Positions 18,667 to 27,443 of a stretch of DNA of 64,000 bases are shown here, piece by piece. The DNA is taken from NCBI GenBank assembly GCA_018396725.1, contig JAGTRC010000009.1:1-64000 (forward strand), read 5' to 3'. Origin of the DNA: Candidatus Bathyarchaeota archaeon (lineage in GTDB: Archaea; Thermoproteota; Bathyarchaeia; 40CM-2-53-6; DTGE01). The notes beneath the pieces were generated by a model. That model was not told the origin of the DNA. It did no database searches and saw nothing but the letters and a program-made list of their open reading frames with translations. The stretch's first letter is position 1; every line of letters begins with the position of its first letter. Made by a program: the position numbers and the translations under genes.

Positions 18667-20778
18667 CGGGGTGGGACAACCCCCCGCGTACTCCGTGTCG
18701 GCGCTTACGTATTCCCTTCTCTCTCCTAGTTCCCTCCCCATTATGGAGCCTATGTAGAGGACCTGCTCCTTCTTGCTCCCATACCTGTAGACGGTTATCC
18801 CCTTGCATCCAAGCTCGTAGGCTAGGAGGAACGCCCTCCTCACATCGTCCACGGTGGCGTCGTGGGGGAAGTTTATCGTCTTGGATACGGCGTTGTCCGT
18901 GTATTTCTGGAAGGCCGCCTGGATCCTCACATGCCACTCCGGCTCTATGTCCAGGGCCGTGGCGAAGAGCCTTCTGATGCTGGGAGGCACCTCATCCAGC
19001 TCCCTGACGGATCCTTTACGGGCGACCTTCATCATGAGTTCGTCGCTGTAGAAGCCCTCCCTCCTAGCAGCCTCCTCGAAGAGCGGATTAACCTCTAGGA
19101 GCCTCGTACCCTCCATGACGTTCCTGACGAATGACACGGCGAATAACGGCTCTATCCCGCTTGAGCACCCCGCTATTATGCTTATGGTCCCGGTTGGGGC
19201 TATGGTCGTGGTGGTGGCGTTCCTCATGGCCCTGTAGCCCTGAACATCCCATATGCTCCCCTTAAAGTTGGGGAACGACCCCCTATCCTCGCCCAGCTCA
19301 GCGGAGGCGAGCCTAGCCTCCTTGGATATATACCTCATGAGCCTCTCGGCTGTCTGCACCGCCTCCTCCGAGTCGTATGGTACTCCGAGCTTTATGAGGG
19401 CGTCCGCGAACCCCATCACGCCCAATCCTATCTTGCGGTTGCCCTTCGTCATAGCCTCGATCTCAGGGAGCGGATACCTATTCGCATCGATCACGTTATC
19501 CAGGAAATGGACCGCCGAACGGACGGTCCTCCTAAGCCTGTCGAAATCTATCTTATTATCCACCACCATATGGGAGAGGTTTATGGATCCCAGGTTGCAG
19601 GACTCGTAGGGTAGGAGGGGCTGCTCCCCGCAGGGGTTTGTAGCCTCTATCTCCCCTATATGAGGGGTGGGATTCGAAGCGTTTATTCGATCTATGAATA
19701 GTATGCCTGGATCGCCGGTCCTCCACGCCATGGTCACCATGAGGTCGAAGAGGTCGGCTGCCTTCAGCTTCCTCACGGCTTCCTTAGTGCGGGGATTTAT
19801 GAGCTCGTACTCTCCATCCTCTCGTACAGCCTCCATGAACTTATCGGTCACCGCCACTGAGAGGTTGAAGTTTGAAAGGAATCCTTCGCGGGTCTTAGCC
19901 GTTACGAACTCGATGATGTCCGGGTGATCCGCCCTGAGCACCCCCATGTTGGCGCCCCTCCTCCTACCCCCCTGCTTTATAACCTCCGTCGCCACGTCGA
20001 ACACCCTCATGAAGGACACTGGCCCCGACGCCACCCCTTTAGTCGACTTAACTATATCCCCCTTAGGTCTGAGCCTTGAAAACGAGAAGCCGGTCCCCCC
20101 TCCGGACTTATGGATCAGGGCCATATGCTTTAAGGCGTCGAATATGCTCTCCATAGAATCATAGACGGGGATTACGAAGCACGCTGAGAGCTGCCCTATC
20201 TCCGTTCCGGCGTTCATGAGGGTGGGGGAGTTGGGGAGGAAATCCAAGCTCACCATTAAATTATAGAATTCCTCTTCAACCTTCTCCACATCCGCGTCCG
20301 CATCGTATCTCCTATCCACAGCCGCGACCGTCCTAGCAACCCTCCTGAACATCTGGGCTGGGGTCTCCATGGGTTCCCCCTTTAAATCCTTCAGGAGATA
20401 CCTCCTCTCCAATACGTTTACGGCGTTAACTGAGAGCTTGAGCTCATCCCTGACACCTATGAAGCTCTTAACCCTCCTTATCTCGGCGCGCCTCTGCCTG
20501 TAGAGGATGTAGGCTTTAGCGACGTCCGAGTACCCCCTCCTCATTAAGACCTCCTCGACGATGTCCTGTATGTCCTCTACCCCTGGAATCCTGCCTGGAA
20601 ACCTCTCCTCGAGGATCCTCACGACCTCGGATGACAGCCCCTCAGCCTCCTCCCCCCTGCCCCCCCTAACGGCTATGAAGGCCTTCCTTATCGCCTCCGT
20701 GATCTTAGAGGGCTCGAATGGGACTATCCTGCCGTCCCTCTTAACTATCCGCGTAATCCCTGTATCCGTCATAAACAT
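18649..20778 (-). CDS. nrdJ: Ribonucleoside-diphosphate reductase, adenosylcobalamin-dependent (class II)
   Basis: Makes deoxyribonucleotides. An N-terminal ATP-cone (about 8-98, V-K-R-D-G-R) gives allosteric control. The ten-stranded barrel contains the active-site Cys within A-C-F-V-I near 200, N-P-C-G-E-Q near 380 and the C-N-L-G-S-I-N-L segment. The P-T-G-T-I-S loop is near 540. A C-terminal C-P-T-P-L-C pair can shuttle electrons from thioredoxin. No NrdB radical subunit or NrdG activase adjoins, which supports the B12-dependent class. At 709 residues it is a compact member without inteins. Confidence 0.93.
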   Translation of the reverse strand: MFMTDTGITRIVKRDGRIVPFEPSKITEAIRKAFIAVRGGRGEEAEGLSSEVVRILEERFPGRIPGVEDIQDIVEEVLMRRGYSDVAKAYILYRQRRAEIRRVKSFIGVRDELKLSVNAVNVLERRYLLKDLKGEPMETPAQMFRRVARTVAAVDRRYDADADVEKVEEEFYNLMVSLDFLPNSPTLMNAGTEIGQLSACFVIPVYDSMESIFDALKHMALIHKSGGGTGFSFSRLRPKGDIVKSTKGVASGPVSFMRVFDVATEVIKQGGRRRGANMGVLRADHPDIIEFVTAKTREGFLSNFNLSVAVTDKFMEAVREDGEYELINPRTKEAVRKLKAADLFDLMVTMAWRTGDPGILFIDRINASNPTPHIGEIEATNPCGEQPLLPYESCNLGSINLSHMVVDNKIDFDRLRRTVRSAVHFLDNVIDANRYPLPEIEAMTKGNRKIGLGVMGFADALIKLGVPYDSEEAVQTAERLMRYISKEARLASAELGEDRGSFPNFKGSIWDVQGYRAMRNATTTTIAPTGTISIIAGCSSGIEPLFAVSFVRNVMEGTRLLEVNPLFEEAARREGFYSDELMMKVARKGSVRELDEVPPSIRRLFATALDIEPEWHVRIQAAFQKYTDNAVSKTINFPHDATVDDVRRAFLLAYELGCKGITVYRYGSKKEQVLYIGSIMGRELGERREYVSADTEYAGGCPTPLCLGE

Positions 20779-21140
20779 CCCAGCATCCTATCATCCACAC
20801 GTCATAAATAAGTCCAAATTAACTCTAAACGTTAATCCTATACTATTAAATCCATAATTTTAAACATTACTTTTAGGATGCCCCAGATAAAACCTTCATA
20901 TACACGCATACAAAACCGGTGCAAGCCCGTTTCCATAATGGCTACCCCGCGGGGGCTCAGCGCCTGGAATGGGCTGACGATATTCCGAGCCCTTAGATCC
21001 GCCTGATGGCCTCATCCAAACGTCCCCTCCGCCTTAGATCCACCAATCATCCTGAACACGGCGGCTTCTTCATCGGTGGAGGAGCCTGCGCATGGGCTTC
21101 CCCAGGTATTCACGCCCCGGTGGAGGAGCATCCTAAGGGT
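20779..21140. other. intergenic region
   Basis: 362 bases upstream of nrdJ. An AT-rich tract at 20810-20875 is the probable promoter of nrdJ on the minus strand. The rest is GC-rich without a gene or recognisable RNA. Confidence 0.4.
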
Positions 21141-21953
21141 TCACCCGTATCGGAAAGCGGGTTCCGCGTGGACGCCGAGGGAGCGGGCTTCCTCCTCTAT
21201 GAACCTGCTAAGCTTTAGCCAGTAGGTTGATGAGGGCTTCAGCCTCTCCAAGAGCCATCCAGCATCCCTGAATGGGCTTGGGGATCTCAGCGGGGCGATC
21301 CTATCTATGATGGCCCCCCTCAGGTTCAGCTTATCATAGTATAGTTTGGAGCGGGTTTCACGGGCGACCTCCAGGATCCCCCTCAAATTCTCTTCGCCGT
21401 CGTTGAATCCTGGGATTATGGGTCCGAGGAATATCCAGGTTTCGATTCCGCAGGAGGCTAGTTTATGGAGCGCCTCCACTCTTCTACTCGGAGGAGGAGC
21501 TTTAGGCTCCAAGGCTTGAGCCAAACCTTCGTCCAGCGTCGTAACGGTCATGCAGACTTCGAATCCGCCGCTTAATATCACGTCTATGTCCCTTGTAACC
21601 AGGTCTGACTTCGTCTGTATTGAGGCTTTAAAACCTGTCTCCTTAAGGATCACCAGGCAGCGCCTAGTAAGCCTGTATCGCTCCTCCAGGGGCTGGTAGG
21701 GATCCGTAACCGTGGATACACCTACGATGCCCCTCGGCTTACGTCTAACCTCCCTAGCCAGTACTTCAGGGATGTTCACCTTGGCTTCAACGAAGGAGCC
21801 CCACCTCCAGGCTTCTCTGAAGCCTAGCACCGCGGGGCTGTAGCAATAGAGGCAGCCGTGTTCACATCCAAAATACGGGTTTACGGTGTAGTCTAGGCCT
21901 GGAAGCTTGCTCCTGGACAGAGCTGTCCTACAGTTTTTAATCATGTAATCCAT
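21141..21953 (-). CDS. Radical SAM protein, spore photoproduct lyase (SplB)-like
   Basis: 270 residues with the radical SAM iron-sulfur motif C-E-H-G-C-L-Y-C-Y near residue 30 and a TIM-barrel-like sequence containing T-V-T-D-P-Y-Q-P-L-E, typical of the SplB-like COG1533 group. Members include spore photoproduct lyase and many archaeal proteins of unknown substrate. The start overlaps the end of the Nre gene by 13 bases, so the pair is translationally coupled. The neighbouring Nre and FEN1 genes suggest a nucleic-acid repair role; this is inference. Confidence 0.85.
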   Translation of the reverse strand: MDYMIKNCRTALSRSKLPGLDYTVNPYFGCEHGCLYCYSPAVLGFREAWRWGSFVEAKVNIPEVLAREVRRKPRGIVGVSTVTDPYQPLEERYRLTRRCLVILKETGFKASIQTKSDLVTRDIDVILSGGFEVCMTVTTLDEGLAQALEPKAPPPSRRVEALHKLASCGIETWIFLGPIIPGFNDGEENLRGILEVARETRSKLYYDKLNLRGAIIDRIAPLRSPSPFRDAGWLLERLKPSSTYWLKLSRFIEEEARSLGVHAEPAFRYG

Positions 21954-23356
21954 TGACCGCCACTCTTCGGGAAGAAGGATTCCAGCCTTTCCTGGACGAG
22001 GAGGCCCTGCAATAACTTGCTCTTGGAGAGCCAGGTCCTGTATGGGACTTTAAGCCGGTTCATCAAGGCTTTTACAGCATCCTCGGCTCGGTCGAACCTC
22101 TCGTACCCCGTATCCAAGAGGCGGCGGACGCTCTCCCTCACGTTCCAGACCCCCACGGGTAGGACGTAATCGGGGTAGATCTCCCTGAGTATGAGCACAC
22201 CCGCCTGCCTCTTCTCCCTCTCGAGGGCTTCAACCGCAGCTAACCTGGCAGCGTAGTAGCATCCCCCAATCTCATGGGCGTATTCGCTCCTCCCCTTAAA
22301 TCCTTCATGATCCCCTATGAGCTCCGGTCTCCATCCATCCACGTTCCATGTGGTGCCTGGGAACCAGGCCTCTATCCATTCAAACTCCCACCTGGATGGG
22401 TATAGGAGGGCTGCGAACATGTTTCCTAGATGCTTGAAGGAGTAGGTTCTAAACTCATTTATCAGGGGGTAGTCTCTGATCCCGATGAGCATCGCCTTCG
22501 ATACGATGTCGTCCACCGCTGTGATGGCCCATCGAGTCGGTACAAGCCTCCTCTTGCTCCTTATCCCTAGGACGCCGGCTGAGAAGCACCTCTGAACACT
22601 AGTTACAGGTACCCCCTCCCTGTAGAGGCTTATAACAGCCTTTGAGGCCGGCAGGTCTCCGTCGTAGAAGGCCTCCTCGATCCTATGGTCGGTCTTTATG
22701 GACTCCACCCGGTAATCCTTTAGGGGGGCAGAGGGGCCGAAGGGCTGGGAGAACTCGCTCAACACGATTATGTTTGAAGGCCTCCTTTTGAGCAGGGCTT
22801 CGGAGTCCACGGGCCCCGACGCCATGGAGAGCTCCTGGAGGGTTGAGAGGAACTCGTCGGGATCGGCCGCCCCATCCACAGCCATAAGCCTCTTACCCCT
22901 AATCAGGGAATACCTGTAGTCTATGATCTCCTGGAAGCTCTTCCCAACCCATCTCTCAGGGGCGTCCAGGATGGAGGTGTCTCCCCTGAAGGGGGGAGTC
23001 ATGGGCCCAGCGTAGACTTTAGGGTAGCCCATCCTACCTACGAAGATCCCTGGAGGGCTTGAGCCTTCAACCCTTATGGATTTCACTTCCCTTAAGTGTT
23101 TGATGAGGGCTTCAGCCTTAGATAGGATCGGGCAATAGGATCTACCGCATAGCATCCTACCCCCCCTGCAGGATAGACATGGGCTTCTCCCATGGGTTAC
23201 CAGCCTAACACCTGAAACTTCGAGCATGGCACTGCTCATCCAACCGGGCCCCTCCTGGGACGGATCGTGATCCAGTCCCTCTCCACCCTCTATCATTTTA
23301 CCCGCCATAGCTGTTTCTCCGATGGACGGCCTCAAGTAATATCCTGGGCGATACAC
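21941..23356 (-). CDS. Archaeal Nre-type DNA repair protein
   Basis: Matches the archaeal Nre family (DUF650/DUF651), linked to repair of DNA lesions together with PCNA. A zinc-binding region is seen near 59-76 (C-L-S-C, then C-G-R-S-Y-C). The conserved M-T-P-P-F-R-G-D-T follows, then the W-x-G and E-I-G-G-C-Y-Y motifs. The tail carries Q-E-R-L-E-S-F-F, a textbook PCNA-interacting box. The GTG at 23356 gives 471 residues, but TATA-like boxes at about 23360-23380 lie so close that ATG at 23308 may be the true start. Confidence 0.88.
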   Translation of the reverse strand: MYRPGYYLRPSIGETAMAGKMIEGGEGLDHDPSQEGPGWMSSAMLEVSGVRLVTHGRSPCLSCRGGRMLCGRSYCPILSKAEALIKHLREVKSIRVEGSSPPGIFVGRMGYPKVYAGPMTPPFRGDTSILDAPERWVGKSFQEIIDYRYSLIRGKRLMAVDGAADPDEFLSTLQELSMASGPVDSEALLKRRPSNIIVLSEFSQPFGPSAPLKDYRVESIKTDHRIEEAFYDGDLPASKAVISLYREGVPVTSVQRCFSAGVLGIRSKRRLVPTRWAITAVDDIVSKAMLIGIRDYPLINEFRTYSFKHLGNMFAALLYPSRWEFEWIEAWFPGTTWNVDGWRPELIGDHEGFKGRSEYAHEIGGCYYAARLAAVEALEREKRQAGVLILREIYPDYVLPVGVWNVRESVRRLLDTGYERFDRAEDAVKALMNRLKVPYRTWLSKSKLLQGLLVQERLESFFPKSGGQWIT

Positions 23357-23476
23357 CCTTATATCTTATCAAGTTATATCTTATCTTAAGTTAAAATACA
23401 TGTGGAGCAGGCTGAAAGTATATGGGTTGGAAGCCCGTTTTTACAGCGGATGGTTTAGGGAGGGTGTTAGCCTTCC
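23357..23476. promoter_or_regulatory. divergent promoter region between Nre and FEN1 genes
   Basis: An AT-rich core with a nearly repeated 'ttatatcttatc' element (about 23360-23385) reads as TATA boxes on the minus strand for the Nre operon. The 'taaaataca' stretch serves the FEN1 gene on the plus strand. The shared region suggests coordinated expression of the repair genes. Confidence 0.5.
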
Positions 23477-24511
23477 TTGGGTGTGGATCTGGGAGATCTT
23501 ATTCCAAGGGTTAAGGTCTCTTTAGACAGCCTCTCAGGTAGATCCGTCGCCGTGGATGCCTATAATATGCTTTACCAGTTCTTATCCATTATTAGAGGCC
23601 CCTCAGGGGAACCCCTCATGGATCAGAGGGGCCGCGTTACAAGCCATCTAAGCGGCTTATTCTATAGGAGTTTAAACATGGCTGAGAAGGGGTTGAGGCT
23701 GGTCTACGTCTTCGATGGGACTCCCCCCGCCTTGAAAGAGGCTGAGCTGAAGGCTAGGGCTCGGGTCAAGGATGAAGCCTTGGCTAAGTATCGTGAGGCC
23801 TTGGATAGAGGTGATATGGAGGCTGCCAGGAGATACGCCCAGATGACCGCGAGGCTTAGGGATGAGATGGTTGAAGATTCCAAGAGGCTTCTAAGCCTCT
23901 TGGGGATACCTTGGGTCCAGGCCCCCTCCGAGGGGGAGGCCCAGGCGGCCTACATGACCGTTAAAGGCGATGTATGGGCTGCAGCCAGTCAAGACTACGA
24001 TGCCCTCCTCTTCGGAGCCCCGAGGCTTCTAAGGAACCTGGCCGTAACGGGGCGTAGGAGGCTTCCTAAGAGGGATGCCTTCGTAGAGGTGGAGCCTGAA
24101 CTCATAGAGTTGGATAGGGTCCTAGCCTACCTGGGCCTCTCAAGGGAGCAGCTTGTAGACCTCGGAATACTTATAGGCACCGATTATAATCCTGGAGGCG
24201 TTAGAGGGGTCGGCCCGAGGACAGCCCTGAAGCTCCTGAAGGATCACGGATGCTTGGAGGCCATCGCCGAAGCTAAGCCGGGTTTAGGCCTTCCCGAAAA
24301 CTATAAGGAGATAAGGGATATGTTCCTTAACCCAAGGATCTCAGAGGATTACAGGGTTGAGTGGGGATCCCCGGATGTGGAAGGCGTAGTTTCCTTCCTT
24401 TGCCGTGAGAGGGATTTCTCGGAGGCCAGGGTTAGGGGCGCCCTGGAGAAGACCATAACCGGCTTAAAAGCCCATGAGGCGAAGCGTACCCTGGAATCCT
24501 ATTTCGGCTAG
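23477..24511 (+). CDS. fen: Flap endonuclease 1
   Basis: Structure-specific nuclease that removes 5' flaps in Okazaki fragment maturation and base excision repair. The N-terminal nuclease region contains V-A-V-D-A-Y-N near 28 and V-F-D-G-T-P-P near 78. The I-region has P-S-E-G-E-A-Q-A-A near 150 and S-Q-D-Y-D near 171, and a G-T-D-Y-N-P-G-G-V helix-hairpin-helix lies near 235. The last residues (K-R-T-L-E-S-Y-F) resemble a degenerate PCNA-binding box. The TTG at 23477 is used because it precedes the conserved G-V-D-L-G start. Confidence 0.95.
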   Translation: MGVDLGDLIPRVKVSLDSLSGRSVAVDAYNMLYQFLSIIRGPSGEPLMDQRGRVTSHLSGLFYRSLNMAEKGLRLVYVFDGTPPALKEAELKARARVKDEALAKYREALDRGDMEAARRYAQMTARLRDEMVEDSKRLLSLLGIPWVQAPSEGEAQAAYMTVKGDVWAAASQDYDALLFGAPRLLRNLAVTGRRRLPKRDAFVEVEPELIELDRVLAYLGLSREQLVDLGILIGTDYNPGGVRGVGPRTALKLLKDHGCLEAIAEAKPGLGLPENYKEIRDMFLNPRISEDYRVEWGSPDVEGVVSFLCRERDFSEARVRGALEKTITGLKAHEAKRTLESYFG

Positions 24512-25188
24512 CCTCCGAAGCCATACTCCCCCATGAGGGGGATGAACGAGCAACCGCCCCTCTCCTCGATCTTAATACGCCCTGAGGGATACTTCCTCAC
24601 CACCGTTAGGGATTGGAATGAGTATTGGCCGCCCACGGGTATGACGAGTATCCCCGGGTTTCCCAGCTGCTCCACCAGCGGCTTAGGTATATCCGGGGCA
24701 GCAGCCGTGACCAAGATCCTATCGTATGGGGCGGCCTCATGGAACCCCTTAGATCCATCTCCGAGTATGACGGTAACCCATCTGCTATACGAGGATCCCA
24801 TAAGGTTCCTGACCGCTAACCTGAAGAGTTCAGGTACGATCTCGACCGTGAATACATGCCCCTCCACCGAGCCCCTCGAGACTATGTGGGCGATCGTGGC
24901 CGCGTGGTAGCCGCTGCCCGCGCCCACCTCCAGGACCTTCAATCCCCCTTCCAGCTCCAGAGCCTCATCCATCATAGCCACCATGTGGGGGGCGCTGATG
25001 GTTCCACCGTACCCTATCGGAAGGGGCGTGTCCGCGTAAGCGTAGCCCTTATACTCGGATGGGACGAAGAGCTCCCTAGGAACCTTTAGGAGGGCATCTA
25101 TAACCTTCTCGTCCCTGAGGATCCCCTCCCTTATGAGCGCATCCACGAGCCTACGCCTGGACTCTGCGAATCCACCCTTAGAGATCAA
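24508..25188 (-). CDS. pcm: Protein-L-isoaspartate O-methyltransferase
   Basis: Methylates L-isoaspartyl residues of aged proteins to start their repair, using S-adenosylmethionine. It has the family region V-P-R-E-L-F-V-P, the substrate loop G-Y-G-G-T-I-S-A-P-H-M, the SAM site V-L-E-V-G-A-G-S-G-Y-H-A-A and T-A-A-A-P-D-I-P. At 226 residues it is standard length. Its end overlaps the FEN1 stop by four bases in convergent orientation. Confidence 0.95.
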   Translation of the reverse strand: MISKGGFAESRRRLVDALIREGILRDEKVIDALLKVPRELFVPSEYKGYAYADTPLPIGYGGTISAPHMVAMMDEALELEGGLKVLEVGAGSGYHAATIAHIVSRGSVEGHVFTVEIVPELFRLAVRNLMGSSYSRWVTVILGDGSKGFHEAAPYDRILVTAAAPDIPKPLVEQLGNPGILVIPVGGQYSFQSLTVVRKYPSGRIKIEERGGCSFIPLMGEYGFGG

Positions 25189-25238
25189 CGCTTTAACCCT
25201 TCACAATCAATAAATAGGTTTAGAGGGGGATGGAGTAG

Positions 25239-25670
25239 ATGAAGGTTACTGAGCTCTTGGAGGCCATGGGCCACAAGGAGATTAGGGCGACCCATCCCAC
25301 TACCTTCGAGTTCACGAGGGAGCGGCATCTAACCTGGCGTGGAGACTGTATAATAGGGGTTATGGCGTCTAAGGCGGCTTCGGATCTATCGGATGAATTC
25401 AAAGCAGCGGCTAGGAGAATGGACACGGTCATACGCGTCAGGATGGAGGTGGAAGGCGTCACGGATGAGGCTTCAGGCAGGGGGCATCCATCCCTCTCAT
25501 ACACGGATGTGAAATCTCTGGTGGCTAGGAGGAGCGGATACGTCTGCGGGAGAACCCTCATGATACATTCAAATAAGGCTGCAAAGGATCTATCTAGAGC
25601 CCTGGTGGATCTAATGAGGAGCCCTAAAGCCAGGATGGAGATAATCCTAACGGCTGAGACGGCAGATTAG
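25239..25670 (+). CDS. DUF371 family protein
   Basis: 143-residue member of the archaeal DUF371 family, whose function is unknown. The conserved A-T-H-P-T-T-F-E-F-T opening and G-D-C-I-I-G-V segment are present, as is I-H-S-N-K-A-A-K-D-L near the C-terminus. It is divergent from pcm, with only 50 bases between, and starts at ATG 25239. Confidence 0.88.
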   Translation: MKVTELLEAMGHKEIRATHPTTFEFTRERHLTWRGDCIIGVMASKAASDLSDEFKAAARRMDTVIRVRMEVEGVTDEASGRGHPSLSYTDVKSLVARRSGYVCGRTLMIHSNKAAKDLSRALVDLMRSPKARMEIILTAETAD

Positions 25671-25974
25671 GCTGGGAAAAGGGAGGTAAGGCGCCTGCGG
25701 CTGGGGCTCGCAGGCTCCCCGCTTCCATGACCAGGCTTGATCCAAGCATGCCGGTAACGCCAGGCCCCCTTCGACTGGGCTGTTTCCACGTGACATGCCC
25801 GGAGATGAACCGCGGGCTCAGCCTCAGGCTGCCCCAGCCCTACGCAACGAAAGCCATGGGTGAAGGCAAGGATGCTGCGTCCACTTTCACCCTATCCTTC
25901 GATAATATGGGAGGATCCCGCTCGTAATGTCGAACGCCTCTGATTCACGCCTTTCCTATTCTATTCTCATATTC
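25671..25974. other. intergenic region with hairpins
   Basis: 304 bases between convergent genes. A perfect 7-bp stem GCCTGCG/CGCAGGC with a 9-nt loop (25692-25714) is followed by a smaller stem GCTTG/CAAGC at about 25736-25748. No ORF is convincing. This may be a transcript end or an unrecognised structured RNA. Confidence 0.35.
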
Positions 25975-26832
25975 TTATATTGGGGCTCCCGTCTTTATGA
26001 GGAGCCCTATGATGGAGGTTAAGGCTGCTATGCTGAGGCTTATGGATATCATTTCCATCAACCTCTTTTTGAAGGGGAGGTCTTTTGCGATGGATGTGTA
26101 GAAGGTGAATACTGCGATTATGGCGATGGCGTTGAGTATTGTGGCGCATAGGGAGAAGATGGGGTCCATGAGTATCAGGTAGGGGAGTATCAGGAGGAAC
26201 ACCGTGGTCACGTAGGCGAGTCCCGTATATGCGGATGCCCTATACGGGTTTCGCGCAGCCCCTTCGGATCTGGTCGAGAGGTACTCCGAGGCGGCCATTG
26301 AGAGCGAGGCGGACAGCCCTGTTATAAGGCCTACAACCGCTATCAATTTTGTATCTTTAAAGGTTAGGGTTAGCCCCGCTAGCACGCCCATCAGCTCCAC
26401 GAGGGCGTCGTTTAACCCTAGAACCATGGAGCCGACGTAGCGGAGCTTCTCCTCGTCTATAAGGCGTATGAGCTGCTTCTCATGCCTTTCCTCATCCTCT
26501 ATGACGCGTTTAGCGGAGGGGTAATGGGTTAGGACCTCGGCGTAGAGGGCTTGAGCCCGCTCCTCCCCTTTCTCCATGAGCTTCAAACCGAAGGTTAACC
26601 CGAAAAGCCTTGAGACCAGGAAGTAAAAGAATATCTTCCACCTAGCAGGCTTCGCATCCTCACCCGTGATATCCCTCCAGAAACGATAATGGGAAAGCTC
26701 ATCCTCGGCTAAACGGGATAGGACCTCCCTGTTATGGGGATCCCTAGCCGATCTGGAAAGCCTTGAGTAGATTCTATGTTCGGTGAGCTCGCTCTCCTCG
26801 AAGGCTGAGACGGCCCTCTTAATCTCCTCCAA
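25975..26832 (-). CDS. Ferritin-like/VIT1-CCC1 family iron transporter
   Basis: 285 residues. The first 135 form a ferritin-like four-helix region with paired metal-ligand motifs: E-E-S-E-L-T-E-H-R-I near 11, E-D-E-L-S-H near 43, E-K-G-E-E-R near 86 and E-D-E-E-R-H-E near 112. The rest has about five membrane helices of the VIT1/CCC1 family, with G-L-N-D-A-L-V-E near 138. It likely moves Fe or Mn across the membrane, coupling binding or oxidation at the ferritin part to transport. Together with feoB it suggests active iron homeostasis. Confidence 0.88.
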   Translation of the reverse strand: MEEIKRAVSAFEESELTEHRIYSRLSRSARDPHNREVLSRLAEDELSHYRFWRDITGEDAKPARWKIFFYFLVSRLFGLTFGLKLMEKGEERAQALYAEVLTHYPSAKRVIEDEERHEKQLIRLIDEEKLRYVGSMVLGLNDALVELMGVLAGLTLTFKDTKLIAVVGLITGLSASLSMAASEYLSTRSEGAARNPYRASAYTGLAYVTTVFLLILPYLILMDPIFSLCATILNAIAIIAVFTFYTSIAKDLPFKKRLMEMISISLSIAALTSIIGLLIKTGAPI

Positions 26833-27004
26833 CGCCGATCGACCTGAACCCCCGTGTCCACCGTTGCAACAGAACAGTATTATGAGGCGGGTTAGATCAC
26901 GCCCTCAGGTTTAATAAGGTTTATTAAGCGGTATCGGAGGTTTCCGGGAAACCCGATTTGATCTCCTTCGTGGTCGTTGGAGGGCCTGCTTCGCTCGGCC
27001 TCCG

Positions 27005-27307
27005 TCACTTCTTGTCCTCACCCGTCTCCTCCACGGTTTGGGGCTCCTCCTCGGCCTCATCCACCACGGGCATCGGAGGGGGGGTCGTGAACATGGTCCA
27101 TCCTATCCACATCACTATGCCTAAAGCCAGGACCACTAGGAGGAACACGGGTATGGCCACAGCCCACCAGCTCAGTGAGGCGGGAACACCTAGGATCGGT
27201 TCGAGGTATGGCGCGAAGAAGGCCACGAGGAACAGGACCAGCAATACTACGGCTGCCCCTAGTATTGCGCCGCCGTACAACCTATCTTTATCCATGTGAT
27301 CCTTCAC
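27005..27307 (-). CDS. small two-helix membrane protein
   Basis: 100 residues: a short charged N-terminus, two hydrophobic helices (about 12-35 and 46-72), then an acidic, Pro-rich tail. No family recognised. The ATG start at 27307 (or Met 5) sits after an AT-rich promoter-like stretch at 27340-27390. Confidence 0.55.
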   Translation of the reverse strand: MKDHMDKDRLYGGAILGAAVVLLVLFLVAFFAPYLEPILGVPASLSWWAVAIPVFLLVVLALGIVMWIGWTMFTTPPPMPVVDEAEEEPQTVEETGEDKK

Positions 27308-27443
27308 CTGGTAGAGGCCTATTTTCCTTAGGCCCAGTTATCTATGCGTATAGTATTTAAAATTCATAAGGGGTATAAAAAGTTTTAGAACACGCTACGG
27401 CGGCCACGCCCCTTTACAGATGCCTCCGAGGCCCCTCCGGGGG

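Noticed and set aside
20879-21010. Possible cobalamin riboswitch upstream of the B12-dependent reductase
   Set aside because: No B12-box sequence or expected stems; the resemblance was limited to a short GCAAGCCCG string.
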